Assembly: GCA_017503445.1 (NCBI GenBank)
Contig: JAFVTB010000110.1
Span: 1 to 12,462 of the forward strand
Length of the DNA stretch: 12,462 bases
Direction: 5' to 3'
From: Clostridia bacterium
GTDB lineage: Bacteria > Bacillota > Clostridia > Christensenellales > UBA1242
This document shows positions 7,299-12,462 of this stretch, piece by piece (positions within the stretch are counted from its first letter, which is position 1; the number at the start of each line of letters is the position of its first letter). Below the pieces are notes generated by a model that was not told the DNA's origin, did not search any database, and saw only the letters and a program-made list of their open reading frames with translations. The translations under genes were made by a program, and so were the position numbers.

Positions 7299-7655
7299 CT
7301 AAAATTTTAATCCTGCTTCGCGTGCACCGTCTGCAAGTGCTTTAACGCGGCCGGTGTAAACATATCCACCGCGGTCAAAAACAACTTCTTGAATGCCTGC
7401 CTTGATTGCTTTTTCAGCGATTGTTTTTCCAACAAGTGCGGCTTGTTGAGTTTTTGTTTGCTTTTCTGCTTTAATATCTTTGCTTGAAGCAGCGGCAAGT
7501 GTTGTGCCTTTGGTGTCATCAATGATTTGCGCGTAGATTTCGTTCAAACTGCGATAAACATTAAGGCGAGGGCATGTGCTTGTGCCAGAAACTTTTCTTC
7601 TTACACGTTTATGACGAACAAGTCTTGCTTGATTTTTATCTTTCTTAATAATCAT
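7299..7655 (-). CDS. rplR: 50S ribosomal protein L18
   Basis: L18 binds 5S rRNA together with L5 and brings it into the central protuberance. The 118-residue product has a basic N-terminus ([19 protein letters not shown], residues 7-25), [19 protein letters not shown] (29-47) and the C-terminal [20 protein letters not shown] followed by AREAGLKF. Length and ends are normal. The start is ATG with AAGGAG upstream, 18 bases after rplF. Confidence 0.98.
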   Translation of the reverse strand: MIIKKDKNQARLVRHKRVRRKVSGTSTCPRLNVYRSLNEIYAQIIDDTKGTTLAAASSKDIKAEKQTKTQQAALVGKTIAEKAIKAGIQEVVFDRGGYVYTGRVKALADGAREAGLKF

Positions 7656-7673
7656 AACTTTTTCTCCTTACCT

Positions 7674-8225
7674 TTATTTTTTACCTTTACCTGCAGCTTT
7701 ACCTGCTTTACGGATCACGCGTTCACCCTTATAACGGATGCCATAGCCGTGATATGGTTCAACAGGGCGAAGCGCCTTGATTTTTGCCGCCATTTGGCCA
7801 ACTTTTTGTTTGTCAATGCCTGAAACCTTAATTTCTGTAAGGCTTACGCATTCAATTGCAATGCCTTCTTCGTCTTCAACTTCAACTGGGTGGCTGAGGC
7901 CAAGTTGCATAACAAGTTTGTTGCCATGTTTTTGCGCCTTGTAACCAACACCGTTGATTTCCAACACTTTTTCATAACCTTTTGTTACGCCTTCAACCAT
8001 ATTGGCGATAAGTGAACGATAAAGGCCATGTTTTGCGCGTGTTGTGTTGATATCGTTTGGGCGAGTTAATGTAACGACATTGTCGTTTTTGTTTACAGTG
8101 ATGATTTTATCAACTGTTTGCGTCAAAGTGCCTTTTGGACCTTTAACTGTAACTGTGTTATCTGGTGCGAGTGAAAGTTCAACGCCCGCAGGCAAGATAA
8201 TTTCTTTTCTTCCGATTCTTGACAT
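7674..8225 (-). CDS. rplF: 50S ribosomal protein L6
   Basis: L6 lies near the factor-binding centre of the large subunit and is made of two similar L6 domains. The 183-residue product begins MSRIGRKEIILPAGVEL and shows VTVKGPKGTL in the first domain. The second carries YEKVLEINGVGYKAQ and the signature ALRPVEPYHGYGIRYKGE, with a basic tail AGKAAGKGKK. I chose ATG at 8223-8225. An in-frame ATG 21 bases upstream adds seven residues but overlaps the end of rpsH and sits at the ribosome binding site GGAGAGAGG. Its neighbours are in the standard spc order. Confidence 0.97.
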   Translation of the reverse strand: MSRIGRKEIILPAGVELSLAPDNTVTVKGPKGTLTQTVDKIITVNKNDNVVTLTRPNDINTTRAKHGLYRSLIANMVEGVTKGYEKVLEINGVGYKAQKHGNKLVMQLGLSHPVEVEDEEGIAIECVSLTEIKVSGIDKQKVGQMAAKIKALRPVEPYHGYGIRYKGERVIRKAGKAAGKGKK

Positions 8226-8239
8226 TGTCCTCTCTCCTT

Positions 8240-8635
8240 TTACCAAACATACGCAAGCACTTCACCGCCAATATGTTGGCTTTGTGCTTTTTTGTTTGTC
8301 ATAATTCCTTTATTTGTACTTATAATTGAAATGCCCAGCCCGCTGATAACTTTTGGAAGATTATCGCTACCTGCATAAACTCTTAAACCTGGTTTTGAAA
8401 TGCGTTTAAGACCTTGGATAACGCTTTCGCCATTTGAAAGATATTTAAGTTCAATGTTGATGTCCTTAAATTTGCCATTTTCCACAACATTAACATTTGT
8501 GATATAGCCCTCTTCTTCCAAGATTTTTGCGATTGCAAGTTTTTCCTTAGATAATGAAACGCTTACTTCAGGATGCTTTGCTGTCAATGCATTTCTTATT
8601 CTTGTAAGCATATCTGCTATTGGATCTGTAACCAT
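8240..8635 (-). CDS. rpsH: 30S ribosomal protein S8
   Basis: S8 is a primary 16S rRNA binder in the central domain, and in E. coli it is the repressor of the spc operon. The 131-residue product begins [17 protein letters not shown], exactly at the family start, and ends with [14 protein letters not shown] and GGEVLAYVW. The ATG at 8633-8635 has a strong AGGAGGA site upstream, overlapping the rpsN end region. The frame remains open upstream to 8785, but that part lies over rpsN in another frame and has no S8 similarity. Length is normal (about 132). Confidence 0.97.
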   Translation of the reverse strand: MVTDPIADMLTRIRNALTAKHPEVSVSLSKEKLAIAKILEEEGYITNVNVVENGKFKDINIELKYLSNGESVIQGLKRISKPGLRVYAGSDNLPKVISGLGISIISTNKGIMTNKKAQSQHIGGEVLAYVW

Positions 8636-8645
8636 AATTTTCCTC

Positions 8646-8831
8646 CTACCAACTTGACTTTTTAACGCCAGGGATTTCACCTTTGCTTGCGAGTTCTCTG
8701 AAACAAATTCTGCAAATGCCATATTTTTTAAGCACCGCGTGTGGTCTGCCGCAGATTTTGCAGCGGGTGTATTCTCTGGTTGCAAATTTTTGTTTTTTTG
8801 CTTGTTTTTGTTTTAATGCTGATCTTGCCAT
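8646..8831 (-). CDS. rpsN: 30S ribosomal protein S14, type Z (zinc)
   Basis: S14 is a late-assembling protein of the small-subunit head. The product has 61 residues, the length of the short zinc type. The ligands C24, C27, C40 and C43 occur in [11 protein letters not shown] and [11 protein letters not shown], and it ends GVKKSSW. It carries the only TAG stop I noted in the window. Its ribosome binding site (GAGGGG, about 9 bases from ATG) is somewhat weaker than those of its neighbours. No zinc-free S14 copy is visible in this window. Confidence 0.98.
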   Translation of the reverse strand: MARSALKQKQAKKQKFATREYTRCKICGRPHAVLKKYGICRICFRELASKGEIPGVKKSSW

Positions 8832-8845
8832 TTACAATTCCCCTC

Positions 8846-9394
8846 TTATTTCCTGAAAGGCAAACCAAGTGCCTTCAAAAGTGCTTTTGCTTCTGCATCA
8901 GTTTTTGCTGTTGTAACAAAATTGATGTCAAAACCACGAATTATTTCGACTTTGTCATAAACAATTTCTGGGAAAATAAGTTGTTCTTTAATACCCATAG
9001 AATAGTTTCCACGGCCATCGAAAGATTTTTCTGAAATTCCTCTGAAGTCTCTTACGCGAGGGAGTGCAATTGAAACAAGTCTGTCAAAGAATTCATACAT
9101 TCTTGTGCCACGAAGTGTAACTCTTGCACCGATTTTCATATTTTCACGAAGTTTGAAGTTTGAGATTGCTTTCTTTGCCACTGTTGGAACAGCTTTTTGT
9201 CCAGCAATAAGTGTAAGTTCATCAACGGCTGTGTTAAAGCTTTTTGAGTTATCTTTAACATTGCCAAGCCCCATATTAAGTGTGATTTTAACAAGCTTTG
9301 GAACTTCGTTAACGTTCTTATAACCAAATTCTTTCATCAAACTTGGAACAACTTCTGACTTATACATTTCAGAGATTCTGTTTTTTTCTGCCAT
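8846..9394 (-). CDS. rplE: 50S ribosomal protein L5
   Basis: L5 carries 5S rRNA into the central protuberance, contacts P-site tRNA and forms a bridge with S13. The 182-residue product shows [15 protein letters not shown] (about 31-45), the conserved [20 protein letters not shown] (101-120) and [16 protein letters not shown] (133-148). The C-terminus ends [11 protein letters not shown]. Length is normal (about 179). The start is ATG with GGAG upstream, 9 bases after rplX. Confidence 0.98.
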   Translation of the reverse strand: MAEKNRISEMYKSEVVPSLMKEFGYKNVNEVPKLVKITLNMGLGNVKDNSKSFNTAVDELTLIAGQKAVPTVAKKAISNFKLRENMKIGARVTLRGTRMYEFFDRLVSIALPRVRDFRGISEKSFDGRGNYSMGIKEQLIFPEIVYDKVEIIRGFDINFVTTAKTDAEAKALLKALGLPFRK

Positions 9395-9403
9395 TGTTAT
9401 CTC

Positions 9404-9928
9404 CTAATTTCCTCTTCCAGATTTACGAACAGTTGTTGTCGCTGCTTTCGCTTTGGTTTCCTTCACTGCTTTTTGTGTTGTGGTTGAAGATTTTGTGGTT
9501 TTCTTTGCAGTGGTTGTTTTCTTGGTTTCAACTTTTGTTTCAGCGTTTTGTTCTTCGACTTTTACTTCTTCTTTCTTCTTGCCTTCTTTCTTAACAGCCT
9601 TAGAGAAGGCTTTGTCAAGGCTTGCGTTGCATTTTTTGCAAATGCGGGCATTTTTGCCATCAACAACCTTTCTGCCAACCCTTGTTGCTTTGCCGCAAAC
9701 AGGGCAAACAACCATAAGGTTTGAAATTTGGACAGGAGCAGGTCTTTTTACAATGCCACCAGGGTCTTGTTGACTTCTTGGTTTACGGTGGATTGTGACA
9801 ATATTAATCCCTTCAACAACTGCGCGATTTGCAATTGCAACGGTTTGAAGGACTTTACCAGTTTTTCCTTTATCTTTGCCGGCGATAACAACAACGGTGT
9901 CGCCTTTTTTAATGTTCAATTTTGTCAT
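9404..9928 (-). CDS. rplX: 50S ribosomal protein L24 with long low-complexity C-terminal tail
   Basis: L24 initiates large-subunit assembly and sits by the exit tunnel. From ATG at 9926-9928 the product has 174 residues. The KOW core reads [20 protein letters not shown] (6-25), with [18 protein letters not shown] at 42-59. A four-cysteine zinc-ribbon-like set follows: C75, C78, C97 and C100. The family normally ends near residue 105. Here about 70 extra residues follow, rich in Lys, Thr, Ala and Glu, with no hydrophobic core, and they end RKSGRGN. The ATG has its own site, GGAGAAGG, right after the ancestral L14 stop, so this is the likely start. As sequenced, the frame is also open upstream through rplN to 10306, giving one 300-residue L14-L24 reading frame (see the frameshift entry). 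Confidence 0.93.
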   Translation of the reverse strand: MTKLNIKKGDTVVVIAGKDKGKTGKVLQTVAIANRAVVEGINIVTIHRKPRSQQDPGGIVKRPAPVQISNLMVVCPVCGKATRVGRKVVDGKNARICKKCNASLDKAFSKAVKKEGKKKEEVKVEEQNAETKVETKKTTTAKKTTKSSTTTQKAVKETKAKAATTTVRKSGRGN

Positions 9929-9930
9929 TT

Positions 9931-9938
9931 CCTTCTCC
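9931..9938 (-). promoter_or_regulatory. Ribosome binding site deciding the rplX start
   Basis: GGAGAAGG follows directly after the ancestral rplN TAA and lies 2 bases before the ATG at 9926-9928, with its GGAG core 6 bases away. It supports independent initiation of L24 even though the frame is now continuous with L14. Confidence 0.75.
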
Positions 9939-10306
9939 TTATAAAACCTCTGGAGTAGAGAGATTATTTTTGCAAACTCTCTGTCCCTTAACTCACGAGC
10001 GATAGGTCCAAAAATACGGGTGCCTTTTGGCATTTTTTGGTTATCAATAATAACCGCTGCGTTGTCATCGAAACGAATATGAGAGCCGTCTTGACGTTGC
10101 AAGCCCTTTACAGAGCGCACGATAACCGCTTTAACAACATCACCTTTTTTCACCATTCCGCCAGGAATCGCGCTTTTGACAGATGCAACGATTATATCAC
10201 CAATGTTGCCGCTTTTTCTGAATGAACCGCCAAGAACGCGAATGCACATGATTTTTTTCGCGCCGGTGTTGTCGGCAACCTTTAACATTGTTTGTGGTTG
10301 AATCAT
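9939..10306 (-). CDS. rplN: 50S ribosomal protein L14, apparent frameshift five codons from the end
   Basis: L14 lies at the subunit interface, forms bridges with 16S rRNA and is the docking site of the silencing factor RsfS. The frame starts at ATG 10304-10306 with GGAGAGAGG upstream. Residues 1-117 are a normal L14: [36 protein letters not shown] and the C-terminal [13 protein letters not shown]. The expected ending, APEVL then stop, is missing in this frame. The next frame reads CCA GAG GTT TTA TAA (9939-9953), that is PEVL and stop. One base restored near 9955-9956 would give a 122-residue protein, the normal length. As read, translation continues without a stop through the rplX start to 9404. 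The interval given here ends at the ancestral stop. Confidence 0.9.
9951..9961 (-). other. One-base deficit joining rplN to rplX
   Basis: On the minus strand the bases read TCT CTA CTC CAG in the L14 frame, giving SLLQ. The family sequence SLAPEVL would be TCT CTA GCT CCA GAG, which differs only by one missing base, most simply a G between 9956 and 9955. Past this point the old frame is intact down to its TAA (9939-9941). The deficit is not in a homopolymer run, and there is no slippery heptamer of the X XXY YYZ kind, so a programmed shift looks unlikely. Confidence 0.85.
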
Positions 10307-10321
10307 TTTTCCTCTCTCCTT

Positions 10322-10588
10322 TTATTTCGCTTCTTCTATGATTTCGACTAAACGATAGTATTTATCTTTGCTGATGTGGCGTGTTTCCATAATAAGAACA
10401 GTATCGCCCATCTTTGCTTTATTTTCTTCGTCATGAACTTTGAATTTGTTTGTTTTCTTAACGAATTTTTTATAAAGCTTGTGCTTACGGCTTGAAACAA
10501 CAGCGACAGTTATGGTTTTGTCCATTTTGCCAGCACTAACAACGACGCCAATTTTGGTTGGTCTTGGTTTTCTGATTTCTTTTTCCAT
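10322..10588 (-). CDS. rpsQ: 30S ribosomal protein S17
   Basis: S17 is a primary binder of the 16S 5' domain with an OB fold. The 88-residue product shows [19 protein letters not shown] (12-30), a basic segment [20 protein letters not shown] (34-53) and [20 protein letters not shown] (61-80). Length and order (rpmC-rpsQ-rplN) are standard. The start has a GGAG site upstream. Confidence 0.98.
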   Translation of the reverse strand: MEKEIRKPRPTKIGVVVSAGKMDKTITVAVVSSRKHKLYKKFVKKTNKFKVHDEENKAKMGDTVLIMETRHISKDKYYRLVEIIEEAK

Positions 10589-10599
10589 ATCTTATCTCC

Positions 10600-10809
10600 T
10601 TAGTTCCCCGCCACTTCGGCTTTTAATTCTCTTTCGCGAAGGATTGTTTTAATTCTTGCAATTTCTTTTTTCACATTTTTGATTTGTGAATTGTTTGGCA
10701 AGTTTCCTGTTGCAAGTGAAAATCTTAAGTTAAAAAGTTCGGATTTAAGTTCTGAAAGTTTGCTGGTAAGTTCAGCGTTTGTCAAACTTTTGATGTCAGC
10801 TTTTTTCAT
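10600..10809 (-). CDS. rpmC: 50S ribosomal protein L29
   Basis: L29 lies at the tunnel exit and is part of the docking surface for SRP and trigger factor. The 69-residue product is two helices: a leucine-rich stretch [20 protein letters not shown] (9-28), then [20 protein letters not shown] (27-46) and [14 protein letters not shown]. The start overlaps the rplP stop by one base (TAATG). Its AGGAGG site lies inside the last codons of rplP, which suggests coupled translation. Confidence 0.97.
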   Translation of the reverse strand: MKKADIKSLTNAELTSKLSELKSELFNLRFSLATGNLPNNSQIKNVKKEIARIKTILRERELKAEVAGN

Positions 10810-11225
10810 TATTTTTCCTCCTCTCTTTTAACGAATTTCACTTTGCAAGGAAGCTTGTGAGATGCAAGTCTTAATGCTTCCCTTGCCACAGGTTCTGTTA
10901 CGCCTTTCATTTCAAACAAAACTCTGCCTGGTTTGATAACTGCAACCCAGAATTCTGGAGAACCCTTACCTGAACCCATACGAGTTTCAGCAGGTTTCTT
11001 TGTTACAGGTTTATCTGGGAAAACGTCAATCCAAACCTTACCTTGACGTTTTGTATAACGTGTCATAGCGATACGCGCTGCTTCAATCTGATTTGATTTC
11101 AACCAGCAAGGTTCGGTTGCAACAAGACCGAAATCGCCATAAGCAAGTTTGTTGCCACGAGTTGCAACGCCAGTCATGCGGCCACGATGAACTCTTCTTC
11201 TTTTAACTCTTTTTGGCATTAACAT
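10809..11225 (-). CDS. rplP: 50S ribosomal protein L16
   Basis: L16 organises the A-site region of the large subunit. The 138-residue product begins [19 protein letters not shown], the usual family start, so I prefer the first ATG over the one two codons later. Conserved stretches are [20 protein letters not shown] (about 46-65), [20 protein letters not shown] (81-100) and [16 protein letters not shown]. The start overlaps the rpsC stop by one base (TAATG), and its ribosome binding site GGAGGA is within the rpsC end. Length is normal. Confidence 0.98.
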   Translation of the reverse strand: MLMPKRVKRRRVHRGRMTGVATRGNKLAYGDFGLVATEPCWLKSNQIEAARIAMTRYTKRQGKVWIDVFPDKPVTKKPAETRMGSGKGSPEFWVAVIKPGRVLFEMKGVTEPVAREALRLASHKLPCKVKFVKREEEK

Positions 11226-11893
11226 TAGTCTTGTCCTCCTTTAACCTCTTTTTTCTGGCCAAGAATTTCACCTTTGTAAATCCAAACTTTAACGCCAAGT
11301 TTACCATAGTTTGTAAACGCTGAAGCAGTTGCATAATCAATGTCTGCACGAAGTGTTGAAAGTGGCAAGTTGCCTTCCATATAGTATTCGGTTCTTGCGA
11401 TGGTGTTTGCGCCATCAACAACGCCGCTTACTTGAACTTTACAACCTTTTGCGCCAGCTTTCATAACGCGTTGAAGGGCACCTTTAAGGGCGCGCTTGAA
11501 TGAAACGCGTTTTTCAAGTTGTTGTGCAATGCTTTCTGCAACAAGTTTTGAATCAAGGTCAATTCTTTTGATTTCTTTGATGTCCACAAGCACAGTTTCT
11601 GCTGTTTTAACAAGTTTTGAAAGGTCTGCTTTCAAAAGTTCAACACCAGCACCCTTTTGCCCGATGAGCATACCAGGTTTTCCTGTGAAAATGTGAACAA
11701 TAACTTTTTTAGCGGTTCTTTCAATAGTGATTTTTGAGATGCCGCATTGTGAATATTTTTTGTTTAAAAATTCTCTTATTTTGTGGTCTTCAATAAGGAA
11801 GTCTGCAAAATCTTTTTTGCTGGCAAACCAAGTTGCATCCCAATCTTTATTGATACCAACTCTCATTCCAACTGGATTAACTTTTTGTCCCAT
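11225..11893 (-). CDS. rpsC: 30S ribosomal protein S3 with changed conserved loop
   Basis: S3 lines the mRNA entry channel of the small subunit with S4 and S5 and contributes to mRNA unwinding. The 222-residue product begins [23 protein letters not shown] domain is seen at [17 protein letters not shown] (71-87). The C-terminal domain holds [19 protein letters not shown] and [20 protein letters not shown], followed by [13 protein letters not shown]. The usually near-invariant SGRLGGAEIAR-type loop reads [12 protein letters not shown], with the arginine replaced by Val and one residue added. At the E. coli Arg131-Arg132 unwinding pair the sequence is Lys-Arg. The reading frame is intact on both sides. 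GGAGGA precedes the start. Confidence 0.97.
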   Translation of the reverse strand: MGQKVNPVGMRVGINKDWDATWFASKKDFADFLIEDHKIREFLNKKYSQCGISKITIERTAKKVIVHIFTGKPGMLIGQKGAGVELLKADLSKLVKTAETVLVDIKEIKRIDLDSKLVAESIAQQLEKRVSFKRALKGALQRVMKAGAKGCKVQVSGVVDGANTIARTEYYMEGNLPLSTLRADIDYATASAFTNYGKLGVKVWIYKGEILGQKKEVKGGQD

Positions 11894-11902
11894 AATATCC
11901 TC

Positions 11903-12289
11903 CTATTTCACCACATCCAAAATCAAGGTGATATGGCATGTGCGTTTCATCATTCTGTCTGCACGACCACGAGCCCTGATATTGATTCTTTTAAGGATTG
12001 GACCTGCGCCAACCCAAGTTTCTGCAACATACAAATCGTTGCGATTTAAACCTTTGTTGTTTTCTGCGTTTGCAATTGCAGATTTAAGAAGTTTTACAAC
12101 CACTTCTGCGTTTGCTTGTTTTGCATTTTCCATCAAAGCAAGTGCTTCAACAGCACTTTTGCCCCTTATGTTATCAAGAACAATTCTGATTTTTGAAGGG
12201 CTGATGCGCACATATTTAACTTTTGCCATTGGGCGATTGTCTTTGTTTTTGGCAATCGCTGCTGCTTTTTCTCTGATTCTTGTAGCCAT
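11903..12289 (-). CDS. rplV: 50S ribosomal protein L22, N-terminally extended
   Basis: L22 reaches into the exit tunnel with a long beta hairpin, where it affects macrolide sensitivity and nascent-chain sensing. The 128-residue product has a basic N-terminal extension of about 17 residues (MATRIREKAAAIAKNKDNR) before the core, as I recall for several Clostridia. The core shows KYVRISPSKIRIVLDNIRGK (about 25-44), LLKSAIANAENN and the tunnel-hairpin region GPILKRINIRARGRADRMMK, with the terminal CHITLILDVVK. The start has an AAGGGGG site in the 10-base gap after rpsS. Confidence 0.97.
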   Translation of the reverse strand: MATRIREKAAAIAKNKDNRPMAKVKYVRISPSKIRIVLDNIRGKSAVEALALMENAKQANAEVVVKLLKSAIANAENNKGLNRNDLYVAETWVGAGPILKRINIRARGRADRMMKRTCHITLILDVVK

Positions 12290-12299
12290 TTAATCCCCC

Positions 12300-12462
12300 T
12301 TATTTCCTTCCAGCAGTCTTTTTAGAGCCTGCGTGACCTTTGAATTGTCTTGTTGGAGCGAATTCGCCAAGTTTATGACCAACCATTTCAGCTGTACAAT
12401 AAACTGGAATGTGTTTTTTTCCGTTATAAACTGCAAAAGTGTAACCTACAAATTCTGGGTAA
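12300..12462 (-). CDS. rpsS: 30S ribosomal protein S19, 5' end cut by window edge
   Basis: S19 sits in the head of the small subunit and contacts A-site tRNA indirectly with S13. Only the last 53 codons are in the window. The frame reads [20 protein letters not shown], then the signature [20 protein letters not shown] and the terminal KKTAGRK before TAA (12300-12302). The start lies beyond the window. The visible part is normal for the family (about 92 residues), and its place before rplV is standard for the S10 cluster. Confidence 0.96.
   Translation of the reverse strand, partial: YPEFVGYTFAVYNGKKHIPVYCTAEMVGHKLGEFAPTRQFKGHAGSKKTAGRK

Noticed and set aside
8226..8246. Earlier ATG for rplF adding seven residues
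   Set aside because: It overlaps the rpsH end and would bury the ribosome binding site; L6 proteins begin MSRIGR.
8636..8785. Upstream in-frame extension of rpsH to 181 residues
   Set aside because: The added part lies over rpsN in another frame, shows no S8 similarity, and the strong AGGAGGA site precedes the ATG at 8635.
9951..9961. Programmed ribosomal frameshift at the end of rplN
   Set aside because: A -1 shift would restore PEVL and the stop, but no slippery heptamer or downstream structure is evident; a one-base deletion or sequence error explains it better.
11727..12293. Plus-strand open frame of 188 codons opposite rpsC and rplV
   Set aside because: It is antisense to two clear ribosomal genes with no recognisable domain; similar long plus-strand frames opposite secY and adk are likewise shadows.

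Overview
The window is a single stretch of the conserved S10-spc-alpha ribosomal protein supercluster. Every gene lies on the minus strand and is transcribed from the high coordinates toward the low ones. In transcription order it holds rpsS (partial), rplV, rpsC, rplP, rpmC, rpsQ, rplN, rplX, rplE, rpsN, rpsH, rplF, rplR, rpsE, rpmD, rplO, secY, adk, map, infA, rpmJ, rpsM, rpsK, rpsD, rpoA and rplQ (partial). Both end genes are cut by the window edge. No mobile element, CRISPR array, tRNA or rRNA is visible, and no gene-free stretch exceeds about 85 bases.

The gene order and sequence traits suggest an AT-rich member of the Bacillota, probably of the class Clostridia (inference). rpsD sits between rpsK and rpoA, whereas in Bacillus subtilis it lies elsewhere. 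S14 is the short zinc type, and S4, L36, L24 and adenylate kinase keep zinc-type cysteine sets. L22 has an N-terminal extension, and nearly every gene has a strong AGGAG-like ribosome binding site.

The genes work together in making and using the translation machinery: 20 ribosomal proteins whose order is highly conserved, the SecY translocon channel, adenylate kinase, methionine aminopeptidase, initiation factor IF-1 and the alpha subunit of RNA polymerase. Junctions are tight (4 to 29 bases, or one-base TAATG overlaps). The exception is the 82-base gap before rpsM, which holds a perfect inverted repeat and is the best place for a control element.

I do not see a new multi-gene system. The points most worth a second look are: a one-base deficit at the end of rplN that destroys the L14 stop and joins it in frame to rplX; the hairpin before rpsM; an L17 with large insertions; low-complexity tails on L24 and S5; an adenylate kinase with altered AMP-site residues; and an S3 with a changed conserved loop.
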